Assembly (NCBI GenBank): GCA_007132365.1
Contig: SLOS01000297.1
Coordinates: 1 to 13,036 of the forward strand
DNA length: 13,036 bases
Direction of reading: 5' to 3'
Source: Bacteroidales bacterium
GTDB taxonomy: Bacteria > Bacteroidota > Bacteroidia > Bacteroidales > PUMT01
The notes under the pieces are model-generated. The model worked only from the letters and a program-made list of their open reading frames with translations, was not told the origin of the DNA and did no database searches. The stretch's first letter is position 1. Every line of letters starts with the position of its first letter. The translations under genes were made by a program, and so were the position numbers. Positions 1-7,333 of the stretch are shown here, piece after piece.

Positions 1-113
1 ACAAAATAAAATGTATAAAGCATGGGGGTTCCATCGGAATTGAAATACTGAATATGAATTACTTGTTAAACATAACTAATAGAATATCAACTTGATAAAT
101 ATACTTTATACAG

Positions 114-1064
114 ATGAAAAATCTCACTATTTTCTCAATGTTAATTATTATCTCAGGTTTCTGGTTTTCAGCTGTTTCAAAGGATTATGATGAGGATGAT
201 ATTATATCCATCTATGAGGGAAGCAGAGTGGTTTATGATGATAAGCTCGGTTTTGAAGAGTTTCCGGTTATTACCGGAGATTCTGATGTCAAGGTTGTTC
301 AGGGAGTGCTTCGACGGCAATGGTGCCAGGCTCCTGAAGGTCGCTCACCTCTGGAAATCATAAGAAATTACGAAAGCGCCATCAAAGCAAGAGGAGGGGA
401 GATTCTTTTCAGTACGCGTGATCCACAGGGTGCAGTTATTCTTGATGAAAAGCTTTCCGAATATTTTAAAACTCATCGAAGAGACCGTGGTCTTGCAACC
501 AGTGTATTTTCTTACACCCATTTTCCCGGGCAAATGTCCGAATTTCTCACAGGAAAAATTTCAATTGGTGACTCGGATGTTTACATAGTAGTTGCTTCTG
601 GATATGGACACTGGGCAGCCAGGCAGGGTGAGGTAACTTTTTTCGAACTGATTACACTTGAGGCAGAGCCTATGGAAATGGACATGGTTACGATGGATTT
701 TCTAAGGGAAAGACTTGAAGTTCAGGGTCGTGTTGCCGTTTATAACATATATTTCTATACAGGGGAATCGGAGGTCAGGGATGAGTCGACCGAGGCACTT
801 GAGGTTATTTCTGAATTTCTTATACAGTATCCCGATGAAAGGTATCTTGTGGTTGGTCACACAGACAATACGGGCAGCTATGACATGAATCTTGAACTCT
901 CAGAAGCCAGGGCCCGTGCTGTTGTTGAAAAACTGGTTGATGAATATGGTATTGATCCGGAACAGCTGAAACCGGTCGGCGTCGGTCCGGCATCACCGGT
1001 GCTGAGTAATTCGACAGAGGAAGGAAGAGCAAGAAACAGGCGTGTTGAGATTGTGGAAATGTAG
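114..1064 (+). CDS. OmpA-family outer-membrane/periplasmic protein, N-terminal DUF4892-like region
   Basis: A 316-residue protein with an N-terminal hydrophobic signal (about residues 1-22) and a C-terminal OmpA-like domain (about 205-316). The OmpA domain shows the typical order: VAVYNIYFYTGESEV, then GHTDNTGS (248-255), LSEARARAV (262-270) and NRRVEI near the end. D251 and R266 sit where this family binds the diaminopimelate of peptidoglycan, so the domain should tie the protein to the cell wall. Residues about 35-185 contain no beta-barrel-like alternation that I can recognise. They resemble the DUF4892 region (GSRVVYDDKLGFEEFPV, then a segment on superposed residues SPLEIIRNYESAIKARGGEI), known mainly from Pseudomonas-type OmpA fusions; that assignment is by memory and moderate. 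The ATG at 114 lies in an AT-rich leader without a clear Shine-Dalgarno, as usual in Bacteroidota. The gene stands alone; a hairpin follows at 1120-1168. Confidence 0.9.
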   Translation: MKNLTIFSMLIIISGFWFSAVSKDYDEDDIISIYEGSRVVYDDKLGFEEFPVITGDSDVKVVQGVLRRQWCQAPEGRSPLEIIRNYESAIKARGGEILFSTRDPQGAVILDEKLSEYFKTHRRDRGLATSVFSYTHFPGQMSEFLTGKISIGDSDVYIVVASGYGHWAARQGEVTFFELITLEAEPMEMDMVTMDFLRERLEVQGRVAVYNIYFYTGESEVRDESTEALEVISEFLIQYPDERYLVVGHTDNTGSYDMNLELSEARARAVVEKLVDEYGIDPEQLKPVGVGPASPVLSNSTEEGRARNRRVEIVEM

Positions 1065-1119
1065 CTGTTTTTGCTTGCAAGGGATCTGTTTTATTATCCC
1101 AATTACCTATATTTCTCCT

Positions 1120-1168
1120 GTAAAAAGCCGAAATTTTGTTTCAATTAAATAACAAAATTCCGACTTAC
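1120..1168. terminator. AT-rich hairpin downstream of the OmpA-family gene
   Basis: The arms cgaaattttgtt (1129-1140) and aacaaaattccg (1151-1162) pair over 12 bp with one mismatch around a 10-nt loop, and an outer gtaa/ttac pair extends the stem. It lies 55 bp past the stop codon. There is no T-run after it on the + strand, so it is only a possible terminator or transcript-end structure. Confidence 0.35.
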
Positions 1169-1325
1169 AGAAGGAATTGCTTCGCTTTAACTAATATTAT
1201 GTTTAAAATGCAAACTGTGCTCATCAGGTTATAAAGTCATTATTTGGAAATATTACTTTTCAATACGTTGAATGCTCATGCCAGGTTGTTCTTCTTTGAT
1301 CTGATGTTGATTGATGAGGATTTTC

Positions 1326-1378
1326 CATAAAATTTTTTTATGCGTCTGTGTATAATTTTACGCAGAAAAAATTTTATG
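1326..1378. repeat. Near-perfect 19-20 bp inverted repeat
   Basis: Left arm 1326-1345 (cataaaatttttttatgcgt) pairs with right arm 1360-1378 (acgcagaaaaaattttatg), leaving a 14-nt loop and one bulge/mismatch position. The right arm ends one base before the first partial 11-bp repeat unit. The T-run and A-run inside the arms would allow terminator function in either direction, but no gene ends close by, so the role is open. Confidence 0.6.
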
Positions 1379-1510
1379 TACATTTGAAACTTATTTGGGC
1401 CTTATTTGGGTCTTATTTGGGCCTTATTTGAAACTTATTTGGGCCTTATTTGGGTCTTATTTGGGCCTTATTTGAAACTTATTTAGGCCTCATTTGGGAC
1501 TTATTTGTAA
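1379..1510 (+). repeat. 11-bp tandem repeat array with exact 44-bp higher-order period
   Basis: Eleven consecutive 11-bp units run from 1390 to 1510 with the core cTTATTTGggc; a diverged unit (tacatttgaaa) precedes at 1379-1389. The last three bases vary in order as ggc, ggt, ggc, aaa, and this four-unit block (44 bp) occurs twice without a difference (1390-1433 and 1434-1477). The remaining units (1478-1510) are degenerate. The period is close to one DNA turn, so all TTATTTG cores face nearly the same side of the helix. The array ends 14 bp before a promoter candidate for the methyltransferase gene. Confidence 0.9.
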
Positions 1511-1524
1511 AATATATCCTACTA

Positions 1525-1555
1525 TTGTAAGCAATTTAAAAGTAAAATACATTTT
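1525..1555 (+). promoter_or_regulatory. Candidate Bacteroidota-type promoter for the methyltransferase gene
   Basis: TTG at 1525-1527 is followed after 20 bp by TACATTTT at 1548-1555, which matches the Bacteroidota -7 element TAnnTTTG in all but the last base. Transcription would begin near 1562, giving a very short leader before the TTG start codon at 1573. The 11-bp repeat array lies directly upstream. Confidence 0.4.
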
Positions 1556-1572
1556 CACAAAATATAGAAATC

Positions 1573-2325
1573 TTGGCATTACAAGAAGAACTGGAAGAAC
1601 AGGGAGTGTGGCTTTTCAGGTACAGAGGCACGCTTCCATTAATTATTCTGGTTATAGGTACCTTTTTGTACCTGAGAACTGAAATTTACCCTGAAACTTT
1701 TATTCTGGAAGGTACTCCACATGAAATTTATTTCGAGACTTTTTGTTTGTTATTAAGTTTAACCGGGCTTGCAATTCGCACATATACCGTTGGTCACACT
1801 CCCAGGAATACTTCGGGCAGAAATGTAAAGGAACAGGTGGCGGAAAAACTTAATACGACTGGAATATATTCAGTTGTAAGGCATCCGTTGTATCTGGGCA
1901 ATTTGTTTATGTGGTTGGGCCCTGCAATGATGACCGGGAATTTTTGGTTTTTAGTAGCTTTTATTTTCTTCTACTGGATATATTATGAAAGAATAATTTT
2001 TGCTGAGGAGCAGTTTTTACGTATGAAATTTGGCAAACAATATACAGACTGGGCAAAAAAGGTTCCCGCATTTATACCGGGGTTTTCAAATTTTACCAAA
2101 TCAGATTTATCATTCAGCTGGAAAAAAGTTTTAAAAAAGGAAAAAAACGGACTGGCAGCAGTTTTCCTAATTTTCTTTGCTTTTGATGTCTCCGGTGAAT
2201 TGATAGGGGGCACAGCAAATTTCAATTATTTTGTAATGATCGCATGCATCCTGAGCGTATTCCTGTATGTTATATTGACATACCTGAAGAAAAAAACTGA
2301 AATACTTGATGAGGCGGGAAGGTAG
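1573..2325 (+). CDS. Integral-membrane methyltransferase, isoprenylcysteine carboxyl methyltransferase-like (possibly LmtA-type lipid A phosphate methyltransferase)
   Basis: A 250-residue membrane protein of the ICMT/phospholipid methyltransferase fold. The diagnostic region is YSVVRHPLYLGN (99-110), with R103-H104-P105 and G109-N110 expected to contact S-adenosylmethionine, followed by a membrane hairpin (about 111-136), the acidic YERIIFAEEQF (138-148) and FGKQYTDWAKKVPAFIP (153-169). Two helices precede (about 21-35 and 54-70) and two follow (about 192-210 and 217-237). The N-terminus MALQEELEEQGVWLFRYRG resembles Bacteroidota proteins annotated as lipid A Kdo2 1-phosphate O-methyltransferase (LmtA, studied in Leptospira); I hold that substrate loosely. 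The start is TTG at 1573: the only upstream in-frame stop is at 1543 and no ATG lies between. An adjacent-frame ATG at 1494 would not give this protein. Monocistronic by spacing. Confidence 0.82.
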   Translation: MALQEELEEQGVWLFRYRGTLPLIILVIGTFLYLRTEIYPETFILEGTPHEIYFETFCLLLSLTGLAIRTYTVGHTPRNTSGRNVKEQVAEKLNTTGIYSVVRHPLYLGNLFMWLGPAMMTGNFWFLVAFIFFYWIYYERIIFAEEQFLRMKFGKQYTDWAKKVPAFIPGFSNFTKSDLSFSWKKVLKKEKNGLAAVFLIFFAFDVSGELIGGTANFNYFVMIACILSVFLYVILTYLKKKTEILDEAGR

Positions 2326-2344
2326 CCATGTTTTTATCCCGGTT

Positions 2345-2625
2345 ATTCATGTGTATAAAACAGGTTATTGAATTAATGATCAATTAATTACATGTTGAAG
2401 GTTATTCATACTCAGTATTTCAATTCCCATGGATCCCCCTGTTTTATACATGTTATTTTTTGAGACTTTAGTATCATGGGGATTCATGTGTATAAAACAG
2501 GTTATTGAATTAATAATCAATTAATTACATGTTGCGGGTTATTCATACTCAGTATTTCAATTCCCATGGATCCTCCTGTTTTATACATGTTATTTTTTGA
2601 GACTTTAGTATCATGGGGATTCATG
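2345..2625. repeat. 137-bp tandem duplication with internal inverted arms
   Basis: Copy 1 is 2345-2481 and copy 2 is 2482-2618, differing at only about four positions; attcatg at 2619-2625 begins a third, aborted copy. Each copy holds a perfect 13-bp inverted repeat, tgtataaaacagg and cctgttttataca (2352-2364 with 2438-2450; 2489-2501 with 2575-2587), around a 73-nt loop, followed by a T-rich stretch. The right arm of copy 1 can also pair with the left arm of copy 2 across a 38-nt loop, so two alternative folds exist. No open reading frame of note runs through it. It fills most of the 521-bp gap 2326-2846; the rest (2626-2846) shows only a small hairpin at 2702-2728. Confidence 0.9.
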
Positions 2626-2846
2626 GAGTATATCCGGTATTATTAATCGATTAGAAATTTGTCAGCCTGAGTTGTCTTAATGCCTTTAAATGTCAAACAT
2701 TATCGGTCTGTTTGTGAATCGGACTGATCATAAGATAAATCAGGTTATCGGTTTACAATTTCTGTTGATTTATATTTTTTAAAAAGCAATGATTCTGGGG
2801 TTTAAACCGGGTAAACTAATCAGCGCTAAATTAAAATTGGATAAAA

Positions 2847-4085
2847 ATGATCAGAACAGGGTTGATTCTGCTTTTACTTATAGCAACCAAACCCTCAGAA
2901 GCACAGATACATGGTTGTACAGACCCGTTAGCTGTAAATTATGATTCTTCAGCAACTCATAATGATGGCAGCTGCTTTTATGATTTGACAAGGGTTTCTG
3001 TTTCAAAAAGCTGGGACCTGCCGGAAGTTGTGGAGGAAACCTCAGGTCTTATTATATGGAATGATCGAATATGGACACATAATGATGATACCGACATAAA
3101 TATTTATGCTTTTGATACGATTGATATCTATAATTATGATATCTACCCGTTAACAGGAACTGTAAATAATGACTGGGAAGAGATTTCGCAGGATGATGAC
3201 TATGTCTATATTGGAGATTTCGGAAACAATTCCGGAGGCAACAGAACAGATCTTAAAATCCTGAGAGTAGAAAAAGGTTCACTTTTAGACAAATCGCCGG
3301 TTATTGACACTATTCATTTTTCTTATTCATTACAGACCGATTTTTCCTCAACCGGGCCAAATAATACTGATTTTGATTGTGAAGCATTTATTGTGACAAC
3401 TGACAGTATTTATCTGTTTACAAAAGAATGGGTCAGTGAAATGACCAGTGTATACTCTCTTCCCAAAACACCCGGAACTTATGTAGCTGATTATATTGAA
3501 ACATACAATGTTGAGGGGTTAATTACGGGTGCAACCTTCCTCGAAAGAGAAAAACTCGTCGTTTTATGTGGTTATACCTCCACATTGCAACCGTTCTTGA
3601 TTTTATTGTATGATTTTCAAAATAATCATTTTTTCAGCGGTAATAAAAGGAAGCTTCCGGTTAATCTGCCTTTTCACCAGGTAGAAGGAATTGCCACAGA
3701 AGACGGGCTGATTTATTATATATCAAATGAGAAGTTTTCTTATTCAATTATTACTACATACCAGAAACTGCATAAAATTGATTTAACCAACTATCTCAGC
3801 CACTATCTTGACAGTGACCCACATAGTGCAAATTCAGTTTCACAAGGCAAAATTATTCTGTACCCAAATCCTTTAAGAGACATCCTGAATGTTGAATTTC
3901 CGGAAGTTTCGCAGGGTATGGTGATTTTTATTTATAATAATACAGGCCAATTAGTGAAATCAAAAAATGTTAGTGATGGTATTCTGCATCTCCCCCTGAA
4001 TGTCTCTGATTTACCCCAGGGCATCTACTACCTGTCAATCAAGAGTAAAAATATTAATGGCAATTTTAAATGGCTTAAGAAATGA
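2847..4085 (+). CDS. T9SS-secreted protein, beta-propeller-like, with type A sorting domain
   Basis: A 412-residue exported protein. Residues 1-20 form a signal peptide ending at SEAQ. Next comes the short Bacteroidota motif GCTDPLAVNYD...DGSCFYD (23-46), with two Cys that could form a disulfide. Residues about 48-320 have recurrent short beta-strand segments (ETSGLIIWNDRIWTHND, DWEEISQDDDYVYIGDFG, DFDCEAFIV, QVEGIATEDGLIYYISNE), spaced like blades of a propeller of the SdiA-regulated or phytase-like kind; I cannot name an enzyme. The C-terminus (337-412) is a canonical T9SS type A sorting domain: ILYPNPLRDILNV, IYNNTGQLV, LNVSDLPQGIYYLSIKS and a basic KWLKK end. It should be sent across the outer membrane by the type IX machinery and cleaved or anchored there. 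It is convergent with the DUF1080 gene. Confidence 0.88.
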   Translation: MIRTGLILLLLIATKPSEAQIHGCTDPLAVNYDSSATHNDGSCFYDLTRVSVSKSWDLPEVVEETSGLIIWNDRIWTHNDDTDINIYAFDTIDIYNYDIYPLTGTVNNDWEEISQDDDYVYIGDFGNNSGGNRTDLKILRVEKGSLLDKSPVIDTIHFSYSLQTDFSSTGPNNTDFDCEAFIVTTDSIYLFTKEWVSEMTSVYSLPKTPGTYVADYIETYNVEGLITGATFLEREKLVVLCGYTSTLQPFLILLYDFQNNHFFSGNKRKLPVNLPFHQVEGIATEDGLIYYISNEKFSYSIITTYQKLHKIDLTNYLSHYLDSDPHSANSVSQGKIILYPNPLRDILNVEFPEVSQGMVIFIYNNTGQLVKSKNVSDGILHLPLNVSDLPQGIYYLSIKSKNINGNFKWLKK

Positions 4086-4242
4086 CAGGAACCCAACCCG
4101 GTCATGAATGGAACCGGTGAAGGGTTTGATGTAAAGAAGTGATACCAGTTTTGTCTCCCTTTCGGGGAAAAGAACGCTGAGGATCTCCAACTGGAATTCA
4201 GTCGGCGATTCCCCAGCAGTAATCTTCTGAAAAACATTAAAA

Positions 4243-5067
4243 CTACGGTAATATATCAGCAGGAATTCCTTCCAGAGGTTTAATCTCCACACTCTTAACA
4301 AATAGCTCGGCGCCTTCTGACTGTATCTGGATTTTGCCTGATACAAGAGGCCATATTTCACCATTTTCATAAGTGCCGGTATTGTGGTTGACCATTACCG
4401 TTTCACCATTAACAACATGAACAGCTATACGCCCAAAGCAATAAAGCTCAATGGTGTTCCATTCGCCCAGTGGTTTCTCATTGTCAGGATTCTTTACCAC
4501 ATGCCGGCCGTTTGCATGCTCGCCAAACTGAACCCTTTCGGCACCAGGGGTAAATACCCACCGGTCAATCTCTTCATCCCATACCGCTTCCGTTTCAATT
4601 GTAGTATTCTCCATCAGGTAGTTATCTCCCAGGCTCTGATGCATCATCTGAAATTCTATATTGGGCATCCATGTTCCGAAAGCCACGCCGAAATCCCCAA
4701 AACTGTGATACAGGAGACCGCTGTTTCGTCGGGAGTAAACTTCATCTCCCCATCTGAACACCAGACGAAGATGATAATTTTCAAATGACTCTTTTGTAGC
4801 AAGAGAACCATTAATAACACCTGATATACGAATTACATTGATTCCGTTGTCTTCAACAACTGAAAAAACTTCTTCGATCGTGGCTGCCTCAGCCAGATCG
4901 TCAAAATCGGGACCAAGGGATGATCCGAGGAACTTATCCCAGTTTTCAAGATTCTCACCGTTAAAGAGCTGTTCCCATTCCGGCTCTCTCTGGCAGGCAC
5001 TGAAGATCAATGCAAAACTGATAGTAACGGTTACAATGTAGGTTTCAATGGGGAATATTTTTTTCAT
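4243..5067 (-). CDS. 3-keto-disaccharide hydrolase (DUF1080) family lipoprotein
   Basis: A 274-residue protein with an SPII signal: hydrophobic segment 10-22 and lipobox FSAC, with C25 as the lipidated residue. The mature part follows the DUF1080 pattern, a concanavalin-like jelly roll: LFNGENLENW (34-43), NYHLRLVFRWG, RRNSGLLYH, IEFQMMHQSLGD, GEWNTIELYCFG with HVVNGETVM, and the closing GKIQIQSEGAELFVKSVEI. Characterised members hydrolyse 3-keto-glycosides made by sugar dehydrogenases; this one may act on such substrates at the cell surface or in the periplasm, but no partner oxidoreductase of that pathway is in the window. It begins 65 bp after the upstream 5133-5828 gene on the same strand and may be cotranscribed with it. 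Confidence 0.88.
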   Translation of the reverse strand: MKKIFPIETYIVTVTISFALIFSACQREPEWEQLFNGENLENWDKFLGSSLGPDFDDLAEAATIEEVFSVVEDNGINVIRISGVINGSLATKESFENYHLRLVFRWGDEVYSRRNSGLLYHSFGDFGVAFGTWMPNIEFQMMHQSLGDNYLMENTTIETEAVWDEEIDRWVFTPGAERVQFGEHANGRHVVKNPDNEKPLGEWNTIELYCFGRIAVHVVNGETVMVNHNTGTYENGEIWPLVSGKIQIQSEGAELFVKSVEIKPLEGIPADILP

Positions 5068-5132
5068 GAAGTTAAGGTTTGGTTAATAATTATTTTTGGA
5101 ATAACGATAATATTGTCAGGTAATATGGCTTG

Positions 5133-5828
5133 CTATTTCCGAAGCTCTGTGAGCACCGAGTAGCCGGTCAGCCTGCCTCTCCTGTTATAAGTTTCTGTTC
5201 TTACAAATCCGACACCATCGGCAATCCATTCAATAGCACTGCTGCTGGTTGTTATAAATCCGGCCTTTGTTGTTAAATCATAGCTGATTTTATAAGTTGA
5301 AAAGGTCCCTGCATCTGTTGTTATGTCTTCAATTCCTTCTATTGTCCTGTTGGAAATGGTAAGGACTAATGTAAGTAACGTTGCTTGTCCGCTCTTGACA
5401 ACCATTTGAAGTTCACCATCAGGCAACTGATCACCAGGGCTCATATTTGCAGGATAAAGGAGGTTGTCAGCAGTTATTTCAATACCCATATCCTCGTATG
5501 CAGCGATTGTATTAGGATCAAGGAAATCTCTAAGGTCAAACCTGAAAACCCCGTCCTTGCAGATAATTTCAAGATCACCGGTAAGGATTTCATTTTCATC
5601 ATCATCGTAACTGGTTGTCCGCACTGTTACACGGACATCATTTCCACTTACTGTTTTATCAATAATTTCCTGCCTGCTGATTGAAGTGAGCCTGTCCCGC
5701 CGGTCATAGGATTTCATTTCCCGCACAGTACCGATTTCATCAGGGAAATACATAGGGCATTCCTGTGCATTGAGCAAGGTGCTAAATATGAACAGGAAAA
5801 GGAATGCTAATCGGATCACAGATTTCAT
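5133..5828 (-). CDS. Exported DUF3108-like (TapB-type) protein
   Basis: A 231-residue protein with a signal peptide (hydrophobic 5-20, cleavage near LLNAQ). The mature protein is beta-rich with repeated strand pairs. Two related segments frame it: MKSYDRRDRLTSISRQEI near the N-terminus and TETYNRRGRLTGYSVLTEL at the C-terminus, a layout typical of the DUF3108-like proteins annotated as TapB family in Bacteroidota. The region DLEIICKDGVFRFDLRDFLDP and the pair DQLPDGELQMVV / TLVLTISNRTIEGIEDI also fit. No catalytic residues are evident; the molecular role of the family is not established. The gene is divergent from the DUF3267 gene across 320 bp and lies 65 bp upstream of the DUF1080 lipoprotein gene. 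Confidence 0.75.
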   Translation of the reverse strand: MKSVIRLAFLFLFIFSTLLNAQECPMYFPDEIGTVREMKSYDRRDRLTSISRQEIIDKTVSGNDVRVTVRTTSYDDDENEILTGDLEIICKDGVFRFDLRDFLDPNTIAAYEDMGIEITADNLLYPANMSPGDQLPDGELQMVVKSGQATLLTLVLTISNRTIEGIEDITTDAGTFSTYKISYDLTTKAGFITTSSSAIEWIADGVGFVRTETYNRRGRLTGYSVLTELRK

Positions 5829-6002
5829 AATAATTATTTTTAAGGGTTAACAACTGTTGTTTTAATTCGCTGTAATAATTTCAGTATTGTGTTATAACTC
5901 GAACAATTTTAATTGATTATATTTTCATCTGATTTGTTCATTCTTTGAAAATGCTGTAATAATTTATGTGTGCAGATGTTTGTAATGGTAAAAATATATA
6001 AA

Positions 6003-6035
6003 TTAGAACATATTTAAAAAATTCACATAAATTTG
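6003..6035 (+). promoter_or_regulatory. Candidate promoter for the DUF3267 operon
   Basis: TAAATTTG at 6028-6035 is a perfect match to the Bacteroidota -7 element TAnnTTTG. TTAG at 6003-6006, 21 bp upstream, is one base off the -33 TTTG. Transcription would start near 6042 and give a leader of about 107 nt that contains the direct repeat at 6060-6128. Confidence 0.4.
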
Positions 6036-6059
6036 TTTACAGGTGCAGATTAAGCTCAC

Positions 6060-6128
6060 TTCAGTTATGACAGGATTTCTGTTTCTTTACATGTAATTTC
6101 AATTATGACATGATTTCTATTCCTTATA
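6060..6128 (+). repeat. Imperfect direct repeat, 38-bp period, in the DUF3267 leader
   Basis: The segments starting at 6060 (ttcagttatgacaggatttc) and 6098 (ttcaattatgacatgatttc) match over about 30 bp with a few substitutions. Between them lies a perfect 10-bp palindrome, ttacatgtaa (6087-6096). They fall between the candidate promoter and the start codon at 6149, so they could be operator or leader elements. Confidence 0.6.
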
Positions 6129-6148
6129 CGGAATATTGATTTCAGGCT

Positions 6149-6703
6149 ATGGAAACAAAGGATAAGAATACTGTTGAATTCACAATGGCTGCAGGCCGGG
6201 TACATTTGATAATGCTGGTTATGATCATACCCATTGTGCTTGTTTTTTCAGGCTTGTTTATTCTGATATGGGATTATGAGGCTCTTGCTTCAGGCCTGCC
6301 ATTCCTGGTAAAATATTTTATACCTGTCACTTTGATCGGTATTGCAGCACATGAATTGTTGCACGGTCTTGGCTGGAGTTTGTTTGTCAAGGATGGTTTT
6401 AAATCGATCAAATTCGGATTTAACTGGAAATTTCTTGCTCCCTATTGCCACTGCAAACAACCGTTAAAAGCAAGGCACTACGGAATAGGAACAGCATTAC
6501 CCCTGTTGGTCACTGGAATACTGCCTTCCTTATTTGCAATCGGATCTGGAAACAGTGCCCTGCTCTATTTTGGCATCATATTTACCTGGGTTGCAGGCGG
6601 AGATACTATCACGTTATTTATGATGAGAAGTCTTGGCAAAGATTGTTATGTATACGATCATCCGGATAAAATGGGGTTTTATGTTAAATTGAATAATGAA
6701 TAA
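6149..6703 (+). CDS. DUF3267 membrane protein, putative zincin metallopeptidase
   Basis: A 184-residue protein with four predicted membrane segments (about 18-41, 52-67, 112-132 and 138-157). The zinc-binding HEXXH appears as H68-E-L-L-H72 followed by GLGW, inside or next to the second segment. The other family landmarks are APYCHCKQPLKARHYG (97-112), VAGGDT (148-153, D152 a possible third ligand) and the C-terminal YDHPDKMGFY (169-178). This matches DUF3267, described as putative zincin peptidases; neither substrate nor proteolysis is established for most members. The last eight bases overlap the start of the next gene, so the two are translationally coupled and their products may act together at the inner membrane. 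Confidence 0.85.
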   Translation: METKDKNTVEFTMAAGRVHLIMLVMIIPIVLVFSGLFILIWDYEALASGLPFLVKYFIPVTLIGIAAHELLHGLGWSLFVKDGFKSIKFGFNWKFLAPYCHCKQPLKARHYGIGTALPLLVTGILPSLFAIGSGNSALLYFGIIFTWVAGGDTITLFMMRSLGKDCYVYDHPDKMGFYVKLNNE

Positions 6704-7229
6704 ATTTCAAGTATTAAAATCAAAAAATGTCTCCCTTTATAAAATAGGTATAATCAATAAGTTGATTTATGCTTTGGTGGTAATGATTTTGCCTTTCCTG
6801 GCCTTTTCATTGGCCATTATTGAAAGGTTAAATATATCGGATGATTTATTTATTGGTTTAATTGCTCTGTGGCTTGTAGTTTTCCTCGGGTTGATCATTG
6901 TTTCGCGGACTATTAACATGAAGTTTGAGAAACTTGGAGAACTGGTCGTTACTCTTAACGGGATAAAGAAAACAATCAGCGGGTTTGAGACTTATTTCGA
7001 TTATAACAGGATCAGGGAGGTTAAAGTCAGGGATCACATTAAAAGCATTTTTTTCCCTGTAAACAGGGATAGGGCTGAAGCCTACCTTGTAACTATAATT
7101 ACCGATGATCTTACTGTCGAAAAGTTTGTTGTATCCAGCCAGTCAACAAGCATCCCTGAAGTCAACTTTCTGGATTCATTAGAATTAATTGAAAAATACA
7201 AAAATATTAACCTAAGGATAAAAAGATGA
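6696..7229 (+). CDS. Two-TM membrane protein with PH-like cytosolic domain
   Basis: A 177-residue protein that I do not recognise as a named family. Residues 1-21 are basic and polar, followed by two hydrophobic helices (about 22-43 and 50-70) joined by a short acidic turn. Residues about 76-177 are a soluble beta-rich segment (LVVTLNGIKKTISGFETYFDYNRIREVKV, then AEAYLVTIITDDLTVEKFVV) ending in a predicted helix (FLDSLELIEKYKN); this order of strands with one terminal helix recalls bacterial PH-like domains, by inference only. The ATG at 6696 lies within the end of the DUF3267 gene and the reading frames overlap by 8 bp (6696-6703), a strong sign of coupled translation. The conserved-looking pairing with a putative membrane protease suggests a partner, regulator or substrate. 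Confidence 0.75.
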   Translation: MNKFQVLKSKNVSLYKIGIINKLIYALVVMILPFLAFSLAIIERLNISDDLFIGLIALWLVVFLGLIIVSRTINMKFEKLGELVVTLNGIKKTISGFETYFDYNRIREVKVRDHIKSIFFPVNRDRAEAYLVTIITDDLTVEKFVVSSQSTSIPEVNFLDSLELIEKYKNINLRIKR

Positions 7230-7333
7230 AGATTAAGTGCAACTTTATGATAATAGTCTTGCTGGACATTGCAGTATTGGCCATATCTGTATCACGACAC
7301 CCGCACCCGGTCAGGTAAATAAAGCTTATCTTC

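Larger units (their letters stand above)
5829..6148. other. Divergent intergenic region between the TapB-type and DUF3267 genes
   Basis: The region is non-coding and AT-rich. It holds a 13-bp palindrome (aacaactgttgtt, near 5847) close to the leftward gene, two copies of gctgtaataattt (near 5870 and 5953), a promoter candidate for the rightward gene (6028-6035) and a 38-bp-spaced direct repeat at 6060-6128. I see no small RNA gene or ORF that I can support. Confidence 0.6.

Noticed and set aside
1379..1510. CRISPR array
   Set aside because: The units are 11 bp with no unique spacers, and no cas gene is present; it is a simple tandem repeat.
1494..1682. A 62-codon + strand ORF with an ATG start inside the end of the repeat array
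   Set aside because: It is out of frame with the methyltransferase, overlaps its first 110 bp, and its sequence has no family features.
4086..4242. Terminator between the convergent T9SS and DUF1080 genes
   Set aside because: Only short stems (ccggt/accgg near 4098-4117 and tccc/ggga near 4156-4169) without T-runs are visible, too weak to call.
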